Below are positions 1 through 5,902 of a stretch of DNA of 7,025 nucleotides, one piece after another. The stretch's first letter is position 1. Each line of letters starts with the position of its first letter. Under the pieces are notes generated by a model, which saw only the letters and a list, made by a program, of their open reading frames with translations, did not search any database and was not told the origin of the DNA. Location of the stretch: NCBI GenBank assembly GCA_947466555.1, contig CANIFK010000269.1:1-7025 (forward strand), read 5' to 3'. Both the position numbers and the translations under genes were made by a program. The DNA comes from Acidobacteriota bacterium. Its GTDB lineage: Bacteria > Acidobacteriota > Terriglobia > Bryobacterales > Bryobacteraceae.

Positions 1-699
1 CGCAAGCCCGAAGTCGATCTCGACATTGACACGCCCGTCAAAGCCTCCGTCATCGGCAGCGCCGGCCGCGAAGAGGGCGGCATCTTCCACGCCATCGACG
101 TCCTCCAGTCCTTCGTCGAACGCCGCAAGGGCGGCGAATCCGGCGTCCAATCGGTCCAGTGTATCCACGGCCCCGACGTCTGGAAGTGGACCGACCAAAA
201 CCCCTGGGCCGCCAATCTCCTCGACAACATCCGCACCAGCTTCAACTTCAAACCCGGCCACTTCCAGGCAACGGTCCCCCAGCCCGGCGTGACCATCATC
301 GAGTACCGCGACGGCACCAAAGGCGCCGTCTACGCCATCAACGACGTCGGCTGGACCTACGCCGCCGACATCGATGGCCGCAAAGACCCCTTCCTAACCT
401 CCATGCTCGGCTGGCCCGGTCCCTTCGCCCAGTACCACGCCGCCAACGCCTTCGAACACTGGATCATCGAGATGATGCTCACCCGCAAGGAGCCCGTCAA
501 TGCGGAGCGCCTCCTCCTCTCCACCGGCATCGTCTCCTACAACATGGAGTCCAACTGGGAAAACGGCCGCTACTCCGCCGTGGGCCGCCGTGTCGAAACG
601 CCCTTCATGAACATCGCCTACCGCACCACCCGCGGCTCGCAATTCGAAACCGGCCCCCGCCCGCCCGTCCGTCCCTACATCCGAGGATTCGAGAAATAA
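1..699 (+). CDS. Oxidoreductase-like conserved protein, C-terminal part (5' end outside window)
   Basis: The frame is open from base 1 with no start required inside the window, giving 232 visible residues that end in TAA at 697-699. I do not recognise a characterised function. Two segments resemble the C-terminal half of putative Gfo/Idh/MocA-type dehydrogenases of Acidobacteriota and Planctomycetota: 'FVERRKGGESGVQSVQ' near visible residues 39-54, and a C-terminal stretch with 'AERLLLSTGI' followed by 'VETPFMNIAY'. The NAD(P)-binding Rossmann region with its glycine motif would lie upstream and cannot be seen, so cofactor use is inference. No signal peptide or membrane segment is visible in this part. 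The stop codon abuts the start of the next gene, suggesting one transcript and translational coupling. Codons are strongly C-ending, like the other plus-strand genes. Coding status is secure; the family assignment rests on remembered resemblance. Confidence 0.62.
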   Translation, partial: RKPEVDLDIDTPVKASVIGSAGREEGGIFHAIDVLQSFVERRKGGESGVQSVQCIHGPDVWKWTDQNPWAANLLDNIRTSFNFKPGHFQATVPQPGVTIIEYRDGTKGAVYAINDVGWTYAADIDGRKDPFLTSMLGWPGPFAQYHAANAFEHWIIEMMLTRKEPVNAERLLLSTGIVSYNMESNWENGRYSAVGRRVETPFMNIAYRTTRGSQFETGPRPPVRPYIRGFEK

Positions 700-1182
700 A
701 TGGCACACAAAAACACCATCTGCCTCTGGTACGAAACGGAGGCCCACGAAGCTGCCCTTTTCTACGCCGCCACCTTCCCCGATAGCGTCGTCAACGCCGT
801 CCACCGAGCCCCCGCCGACTATCCCGGCGGCAAGAAGGGCGACGTGCTTACCGTCTCCTTCACCGTCCTCGGCATACCCTGCCTTGGCCTGAACGGAGGC
901 CCCGCCTTCAAGCACAGCGAAGCCTTCTCCTTCCAGGTCTCCACCGAGGATCAGGAAGAGACCGATCGCTACTGGAACGCCATCGTCGGCAGCGGTGGCA
1001 AGGAAAGCAACTGCGGCTGGTGCAAGGACCGCTGGGGCCTCTCCTGGCAGATCACCCCCCGCGCCCTAACCCAAGCTCTCGCCGCCGGCGGAGCCGAATC
1101 CGGCCGCGCCTTCCAAGCCATGATGAAGATGACCAAAATCGACGTCGCCGCCATCGAGGCCGCCCGCCGCCAAACGCCCTAG
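700..1182 (+). CDS. PhnB-like VOC superfamily protein
   Basis: This is a complete 160-residue protein of the PhnB / '3-demethylubiquinone-9 3-methyltransferase' domain family (the PF06983 type), a vicinal oxygen chelate fold. The methyltransferase name is historical; most members have no proven reaction. Visible family features are 'ICLWYETEAHEAALFYAATF' (residues 7-26), a central 'GLNGGPAFKHSEAFSFQV' block around residues 63-80, 'DRYWNAIVG' then 'CGWCKDRWGLSWQITP' around 90-121, and a C-terminal 'FQAMMKMTKIDVAAIEAA'. The length is typical for a single-domain member. There is no signal peptide, so it should be cytosolic. The ATG at 700 follows the TAA of the previous gene with no gap; GAGG at 683-686 is a rather distant ribosome-binding site, so coupling is plausible. 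Its TAG shares a CTAG with the stop of the opposing malate synthase gene. The substrate cannot be predicted. Confidence 0.88.
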   Translation: MAHKNTICLWYETEAHEAALFYAATFPDSVVNAVHRAPADYPGGKKGDVLTVSFTVLGIPCLGLNGGPAFKHSEAFSFQVSTEDQEETDRYWNAIVGSGGKESNCGWCKDRWGLSWQITPRALTQALAAGGAESGRAFQAMMKMTKIDVAAIEAARRQTP

Positions 1183-2726
1183 TCAATATCCTGATACGCC
1201 GCCGTCGTCAAAAACTCCTGGAAATCCTCCCGCGTCATCATGTCCGCGAAGATCTCGGCCGCCCGCTTCTTCACCGGCGTCCCCGGCTTCGAAGCGAACT
1301 CGGAATCAATCGCCGCCCGCACCAGTTCCGCCGTCACGCGCCGCCCATCCGTCAGCGTGACCCCGTGCTTCACCCACTGCCAAACCTGCGACCGCGAAAT
1401 CTCCGCCGTCGCCGCGTCCTCCATCAGGTTGTAAATCGGTACGCACCCATTCCCATTCAGCCACGCCTCCAAATACTGAATCCCCACATCGACGTTCATC
1501 TGCAGCCCCGCCGCCGTCACCTCGCCCGCCACCGGCTCCAGCAGGTCCGCCTCCGTCACATGCACGTCCTCCCGCAACACGCCAATCTGATTCGGCCCCG
1601 GCATGAACTCGTCAAACACGGCCTTCGCAATCGGAATCAACCCCGGATGCGCCACCCACGTCCCGTCGTGCCCGGCCTTCACTTCGCGCAACTTATCCTG
1701 CCGCACCCGCTCCAGCGCCTGCTCGTTCGCCGCCGCGTCGTTCTTGATCGGAATCTGCGCCGCCATCCCGCCCATCGCGTGAATCCCGCGCTTGTGGCAA
1801 GTCTGAATCAACAGGTCCACATAGGCCTTCAAAAACGCCTTCGTCATCGTCACCTGCGCCCGGTCCGGCAGCACTTTATCCGACCGGTGCCCCAGCTTCT
1901 TGATGTAGCTGAAAATGTAGTCCCACCGCCCGCAGTTCAACCCAGCCGAGTGGTCCCGCAACTCATACAAAATCTCGTCCATCTCAAACGCCGCCAGAAT
2001 CGTCTCCACCAACACCGTCGCCCGCACCGACCCCTGCGGCACCCCGCAATACTCCTGCGCAAACACAAACACGTCGTTCCAAAGCCGAGCCTCCAAATGG
2101 CTCTCCATCTTCGGCAAATAGAAATACGGCCCCCGCCCGCGCCGCAACGACTCCGCCGCGTTATGGAAGAAATACAGCCCAAAATCGAACAACGCCCCCG
2201 AAATCGGCTTCCCGTCGATCAGCATATGCTTCTCCACCAAGTGCCATCCGCGCGGCCGCACCAGCAGCACCGCCGTCGTCTCGTTCAGCTTATAAACTTT
2301 CCCCTCGGGGCTCGTAAATCCAATCGTCCCCCGATTGGCGTCCCGCATATTCACCTGCCCCTGCAGGTTGTTGTCCCACGTCGGCGAATTGGCGTCTTCA
2401 AAATCCGCCATGAACACCGAAGCCCCGGAGTTCAACGCGTTGATCACCATCTTCCGGTCCACCGGCCCCGTGATCTCCACACGCCGGTCCATCAACGCCG
2501 GCGGTATCGCCGCGACTTTCCAATCGCCCGCCCGCACCGCCGCCGTCTCCGGCAAAAAGCCCGGCAGCACGCCCCGCCGCAACTCCTCCCATCGCACCGC
2601 CCGCTTCGCCAGCAACTCCTCTCGCCGCGCATCGAACTTATCCGATAGCGCCACCAAAAACGCCACCGCCTCCGGCGTCAGAATCTCGGCGTAAGCACTG
2701 TCAATCGGGCGTGTAAAGGTACCCAT
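1179..2726 (-). CDS. aceB: Malate synthase A (glyoxylate shunt)
   Basis: The enzyme condenses glyoxylate and acetyl-CoA to malate and CoA, the second step of the glyoxylate shunt, in the cytosol. With the ATG at 2726 the protein has 515 residues, close to the roughly 530 of E. coli AceB and without the large insert of the G isoform. It contains 'MADFEDANSPTW' (106-117), 'RPRGWH' (157-162, with the arginine expected at the glyoxylate site), 'YFYLPKMESHLEARLWNDVF' (201-220), 'LVETI' (239-243, a metal-ligand glutamate candidate) and 'RDHSAGLNCGRWDYIF' (257-272), which fits the family signature exactly. 'NLMEDAATAEISRSQ' (433-447) carries the candidate catalytic base Asp437. The frame stays open to a TTG at 2768, but that TTG is the start of a TTGACA promoter box, so I prefer the internal ATG; GGTGGG five bases upstream of it is a weak ribosome-binding site. 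No isocitrate lyase gene is nearby. Wobble bases are mostly G, unlike the plus-strand neighbours. It is convergent with the VOC gene and divergent from the xylanase gene. Confidence 0.96.
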   Translation of the reverse strand: MGTFTRPIDSAYAEILTPEAVAFLVALSDKFDARREELLAKRAVRWEELRRGVLPGFLPETAAVRAGDWKVAAIPPALMDRRVEITGPVDRKMVINALNSGASVFMADFEDANSPTWDNNLQGQVNMRDANRGTIGFTSPEGKVYKLNETTAVLLVRPRGWHLVEKHMLIDGKPISGALFDFGLYFFHNAAESLRRGRGPYFYLPKMESHLEARLWNDVFVFAQEYCGVPQGSVRATVLVETILAAFEMDEILYELRDHSAGLNCGRWDYIFSYIKKLGHRSDKVLPDRAQVTMTKAFLKAYVDLLIQTCHKRGIHAMGGMAAQIPIKNDAAANEQALERVRQDKLREVKAGHDGTWVAHPGLIPIAKAVFDEFMPGPNQIGVLREDVHVTEADLLEPVAGEVTAAGLQMNVDVGIQYLEAWLNGNGCVPIYNLMEDAATAEISRSQVWQWVKHGVTLTDGRRVTAELVRAAIDSEFASKPGTPVKKRAAEIFADMMTREDFQEFLTTAAYQDID

Positions 2727-2733
2727 GGGTGCC
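2718..2733 (-). promoter_or_regulatory. Palindrome around the malate synthase start codon
   Basis: ACCCATGGGT (2721-2730) is a perfect 10-base palindrome centred on the start codon. Two further GC pairs (2718-2719 with 2732-2733) flank one mismatch, making a 16-base imperfect dyad. In RNA it could form a small hairpin with CAUG, including the start codon, in the loop. It could equally be a protein-binding site or chance. Its left end coincides with the predicted transcription start near 2733. Confidence 0.25.
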
Positions 2734-2739
2734 CACCAC

Positions 2740-2768
2740 ACTACATCCTCGCACCGCCCATCTGTCAA
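2740..2768 (-). promoter_or_regulatory. Sigma-70-type promoter of malate synthase
   Basis: On the minus strand TTGACA (2768-2763, a perfect -35 match) is followed after 17 bases by TGTAGT (2745-2740, four of six matches to TATAAT). The predicted transcription start, about seven bases after the -10 box, falls near G2733, giving a leader of only about seven bases before the ATG at 2726. The hexamers and spacing are seen directly; promoter activity is inferred. Confidence 0.6.
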
Positions 2769-2786
2769 CTCCGGTATCGTAAAAAT

Positions 2787-4535
2787 GTGCGGCGAATCCT
2801 CCTCTTTCTAACCCCCATCCTCGCCGCCCAATCCTGGACCACCCTCCCCGATGGCGGCCAGAACATGCTCCTTGCCGACGCCCGGCTCTCCGCCCCCGCC
2901 TCCCTCGCCACCGCCCAGAAAATCCCCGTCGACGGCATGCCCTTCGCCGACGCTCTCCGCATCCAGCTCACCGCCCCTGGCGCCCAGGCCTGGGACGCCC
3001 AGATCATCGCCTCGACCACCGGCAACATCGCCCCCGGCGACGCGCTCCTCCTCTCCCTCTTCGTTCGCGGCAGCAGCCCCACCAGCGAAACCAACGAGGC
3101 CCGCGCCACCGCCTACCTCCAGCGCTCCAGTGGCGACTTCGCCAAGTTCATCACCGCCCCCCTCACCGCCGGCCCCGCCTGGCGCCAGTACCTCGTCCCT
3201 GTCAAAGCGGAAACCACCCTCGCCACCGGCCAGCACCAGTTCGTCATCCACCTCGCCTACGCCGCCCAAACCATCGAAATCGGCGGCATCTCTCTTCTCA
3301 ATTACCGCAACACCATCCCCCTCGCCGACCTTCCCCGCACCAAGATCACCTACCCCGGCCAGGAGCCCGACGCTCTCTGGCGCGCCGAAGCCGACACCCG
3401 CATCGACGAACTCCGCAAGGCCAACATCCAACTCACCGTCACCGACTCGAACGGCGCCCCCATTCCCGACGCCCAGGTCCGCGTCCGCATGACCCGCCAC
3501 GAGTTCGGCTTCGGCTCCGCCGTCGCCGCCGACGGCATCAACAACGACGGCGAAAAATACCGCGAAACCATCAAAGAGCTCTTCAACAAAGTCGTCCTTG
3601 AAAATGACCTCAAGTGGCCCCAATGGGAGCAAAACCGCAATAGGGCCCAAGGCGCTCTCAACTGGCTCCGTGCCAACGGCATTACCAAAGTCCGCGGCCA
3701 CAATCTCGTCTGGCCGAACTGGCAATACCTTCCCTCCGACCTCCAGCGCCTCTCCGCCAACCCCGCCGCCCTCCGCGCCCGCATTCTCGATCACATCGCC
3801 GAAGAGGTCTCCGCCACCCGCGGCCAGCTCGTCGAATGGGACGTCCTCAACGAGCCCTACACCAACACCGCCCTCCAAGCCATCCTCGGCGACCAGGAAA
3901 TGGCGACATGGTTCAAAAAGGCCGCCGAACACGATCCCCAACCCACCCTCTACATCAACGACTACAGCATCCTCTCCGGCGGCGGCCTCGATAAACCCCA
4001 TCAGGACGGCTACTTCAATATCATCCGCAAGATCATCGATGGGGAAGCCCCGCTCGGCGGCATCGGCATGCAGGGCCACTTCGGCGCGCAGCTCACCTCC
4101 GTCCCCAAACTCTGGCAAATCCTCGACCGTTTTGCCGAATTCAAAAAGCCCATCCACATCACCGAATTCGATATCGACATCGACGACGAAGAGGTCCAGG
4201 CCGCCTACACCCGCGACTTCCTCACCGCCATCTTCGCCCACCCCTCCGTCGATGGCTTCATGATGTGGGGTTTCTGGGAGGGTCGCCACTGGCGCCCCCG
4301 CGCCGCCATGTTCCGCAAGGACTGGTCCCGCAAACCCAATGCCGACGCCTTCACCGGCCTCGTCTTCAACAAGTGGTGGACCGACGAAACCGCCATCACC
4401 GATGCTGACGGCGCCATCAACCTCCGCGGCTTCAAAGGCGACTACGCTATCGACGTCTCGCTCGGCGATATTACCCAATCCACCACCGCCAGCCTCACCC
4501 GCGATGGCCTCACCATGACCATCACCCTGCCGTAA
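2787..4535 (+). CDS. Secreted GH10 endo-1,4-beta-xylanase with N-terminal carbohydrate-binding-like domain
   Basis: This 582-residue protein is predicted to cut internal beta-1,4 bonds of xylan with retention of configuration, outside the cytoplasm. A short signal peptide (MRR then ILLFLTPILAA, likely cleaved near residue 14) leads into a beta-rich region, about 17-175, resembling CBM4/9-type modules. A strand-rich linker with 'VTDSNGAPIPDA' (about 217-228) follows, then the GH10 barrel at about 235-530. Catalytic features are all present: ENDLKW (272-277; the usual ENxxK), RGHN (303-306), Trp309, acid/base Glu356 in WDVLNEP, Gln429 and His431 in MQGHFG, nucleophile Glu460 in HITEFDID, and MMWGFW (492-497). 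The last roughly 50 residues form a small beta-type extension with 'RGFKGDY'. The start is GTG at 2787; the ATG two bases earlier is in another frame and stops after eight codons. No ribosome-binding site is visible. Pro310 replaces the histidine common after VW in classical GH10 enzymes. Family certain; exact polymer preference unknown. Confidence 0.95.
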   Translation: MRRILLFLTPILAAQSWTTLPDGGQNMLLADARLSAPASLATAQKIPVDGMPFADALRIQLTAPGAQAWDAQIIASTTGNIAPGDALLLSLFVRGSSPTSETNEARATAYLQRSSGDFAKFITAPLTAGPAWRQYLVPVKAETTLATGQHQFVIHLAYAAQTIEIGGISLLNYRNTIPLADLPRTKITYPGQEPDALWRAEADTRIDELRKANIQLTVTDSNGAPIPDAQVRVRMTRHEFGFGSAVAADGINNDGEKYRETIKELFNKVVLENDLKWPQWEQNRNRAQGALNWLRANGITKVRGHNLVWPNWQYLPSDLQRLSANPAALRARILDHIAEEVSATRGQLVEWDVLNEPYTNTALQAILGDQEMATWFKKAAEHDPQPTLYINDYSILSGGGLDKPHQDGYFNIIRKIIDGEAPLGGIGMQGHFGAQLTSVPKLWQILDRFAEFKKPIHITEFDIDIDDEEVQAAYTRDFLTAIFAHPSVDGFMMWGFWEGRHWRPRAAMFRKDWSRKPNADAFTGLVFNKWWTDETAITDADGAINLRGFKGDYAIDVSLGDITQSTTASLTRDGLTMTITLP

Positions 4536-4551
4536 TTCCGTCGCAACAACC

Positions 4552-4561
4552 AGGCGCGCCT
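4552..4561. repeat. 10-base palindrome in the xylanase-aminotransferase gap
   Basis: AGGCGCGCCT is a perfect palindrome in the 65-base gap between the xylanase stop and the aminotransferase start. It is too short, and lacks a following T-run, to be called a terminator. The rest of the gap is C-rich with no convincing promoter or ribosome-binding site. It may be chance in GC-rich sequence. Confidence 0.2.
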
Positions 4562-4600
4562 CCCCACGCCCCTAGCGCCAGCCCCTCAATTTGCCATACC

Positions 4601-5893
4601 ATGAGCCCAGCCATGGAACGCCGCAAATTCGTCGCCGCCACCACCGCTGCCATCTCCGCCAGCGCAGCCACCACCACGCCCGTCCGCGCCACCCTCCTCC
4701 GCCCCGGCTACTGGGGCACCCAGTTTTACGACGAAAAGGAGCGCGCCGAACTCAACGACGTGCTCGACGCCCAATCTCCCTTCCGCTGGTACGGCGCCAA
4801 GACCCCCACCAAAGTCCTCCAATTCGAAAAGGAATTCGCCGCGCGGATGCAGACGAAATTCGCCCTCGGCGTCACCTCCGGCACCGCCGCGCTGCAAGTC
4901 GCCATGGCCGCCCTCGAAATCGGCCCCGGCGACGAAGTCATCCTCCCCGCCTGGACCTGGCACTCCTGTTTCAACGCCGTCCTCCTCGCCGGCGCCCTCC
5001 CCGTCTGCGTCGAAATCGATACCACCTTCAACATCGACCCCGCCGCCTTCGAACGCGCCATCACCCCCCAAACCAAAGCCGTCATCGCCGTCCACCTCCA
5101 GGGCAACCCCTGCCGCCTCGACCAGGTCCTCGCCATCGCCAAAAAGCACAAGCTAAAGGTCATCGAAGACTGCGCCCAAAGCGTCGGCGCCTCCTACAAC
5201 GGCCGCCCGGTCGGCTCCTACGGCGACATCAGTATCTACAGCCTTCAGCTCAACAAAACCATCACCGCCGGCGAAGGCGGCGCCGTCGTCACCAACGATC
5301 CCGTCCTCTTCGAACGCGCCTCCCGCTTCCACGATCTCGGCGGCTTCCGCGCCCCCCACCAGCAGCAGGTTGGCGAACCCCGCGTCCCCTGGCTCTTCGG
5401 CGCCAACTACCGCATGAGCGAGTTCACCGGCGGCGTCCTCCTAGCCCAACTCCGCAAGCTCGATAAAATCGTCACCGCCATTCGCGCCAACGCCCGCCAC
5501 GTCTACGACGGCATCCGCGACCTCCCTGGCATCCAGTTCCGCCACCTCCCCGACCCCGCCGGCGAGCTCGGCGCCGGCGTCTTCTTCGACCTCAAAACCA
5601 AGGACCGCGCCGACCGCTTCCTCACCGCCATGAAGGCCGAAAACATCACCGCCGCCAAGCCCGGCGGCTCGGTCATCCTGCCAACCCTCCCCCACATCAT
5701 CGCCAAAGCCACGCCCCCCGGCTGGCCCAGCTACAGCACCCCCCGCGGCAAGGCCCTGCAGTACGGCGCCCAATCCTGCCCGCAAACCATCGATATCCTG
5801 CAACGCTTCGCCGGCGTCCCTTTGGACCCCAAATACACCCGCCAGGATCTTACCGACATTGTGGCCGCAATCCGCAAAGTCTATCCGGCGTAA
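4601..5893 (+). CDS. DegT/DnrJ/EryC1/StrS-family PLP aminotransferase with Tat-like leader
   Basis: This 430-residue protein belongs to the fold-type I PLP aminotransferases that usually transfer an amino group from glutamate or glutamine to keto-sugars or keto-cyclitols. Seen in the sequence: phosphate-binding 'TSGTAAL' (92-98), 'AWTWHS' (117-122, aromatic stacking region), 'VIEDCAQSVGA' with Asp190 for the pyridine nitrogen and Gln193, and 'YSLQLNKTITAGEGG' with Schiff-base Lys219. The family core is complete, so it should be active. It is longer than the usual 370-400 residues because of an N-terminal leader: Met5-Glu-Arg-Arg-Lys-Phe-Val then an Ala/Thr/Ser-rich stretch to about residue 24, resembling a twin-arginine signal. 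Two starts are possible, ATG 4601 and ATG 4613; the latter puts RR at positions 3-4, as is common for such leaders. Neither has a clear ribosome-binding site. The gene lies 65 bases after the xylanase and may be co-transcribed. The substrate is unknown; sugar-nucleotide or scyllo-inosose-type substrates are family possibilities. Confidence 0.92.
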   Translation: MSPAMERRKFVAATTAAISASAATTTPVRATLLRPGYWGTQFYDEKERAELNDVLDAQSPFRWYGAKTPTKVLQFEKEFAARMQTKFALGVTSGTAALQVAMAALEIGPGDEVILPAWTWHSCFNAVLLAGALPVCVEIDTTFNIDPAAFERAITPQTKAVIAVHLQGNPCRLDQVLAIAKKHKLKVIEDCAQSVGASYNGRPVGSYGDISIYSLQLNKTITAGEGGAVVTNDPVLFERASRFHDLGGFRAPHQQQVGEPRVPWLFGANYRMSEFTGGVLLAQLRKLDKIVTAIRANARHVYDGIRDLPGIQFRHLPDPAGELGAGVFFDLKTKDRADRFLTAMKAENITAAKPGGSVILPTLPHIIAKATPPGWPSYSTPRGKALQYGAQSCPQTIDILQRFAGVPLDPKYTRQDLTDIVAAIRKVYPA

Positions 5894-5902
5894 ACCGGAG
5901 CT

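Noticed and set aside
1020..2648. Long plus-strand open frame (542 codons) opposite malate synthase
   Set aside because: The translation is dominated by Arg, Pro, His and Leu with no domain, and it lies opposite a gene with an exact malate synthase signature. It is a shadow of GC-rich coding sequence.
2727..2768. N-terminal 14-residue extension of malate synthase from a TTG start
   Set aside because: The TTG is the beginning of a perfect -35 box with a matching -10 box, and the added residues do not look like the family's N-terminus.
3045..3063. Long pyrimidine-only tracts, such as this 19-base run, as possible triplex or regulatory elements
   Set aside because: They lie inside a coding frame and follow from CTC/TCC/TTC codons plus the strand's C bias, which occurs throughout the window.
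2808..4478. Long minus-strand open frame (556 codons) opposite the xylanase
   Set aside because: The product is a low-complexity Gly/Val/Glu/Asp/Ala string, as expected from the complement of C-ending codons; the opposite strand has a complete GH10 active site.
4591..5466. Arg/Pro/His-rich plus-strand frame overlapping the aminotransferase
   Set aside because: It is out of frame with a complete PLP aminotransferase, has no recognisable domain, and has the low-complexity composition of a frame-shifted GC-rich gene.
5884..5899. Stem-loop as a terminator between aminotransferase and permease
   Set aside because: It has only five base pairs, no T-tract on either strand and overlaps the stop codon; not enough to call a terminator.
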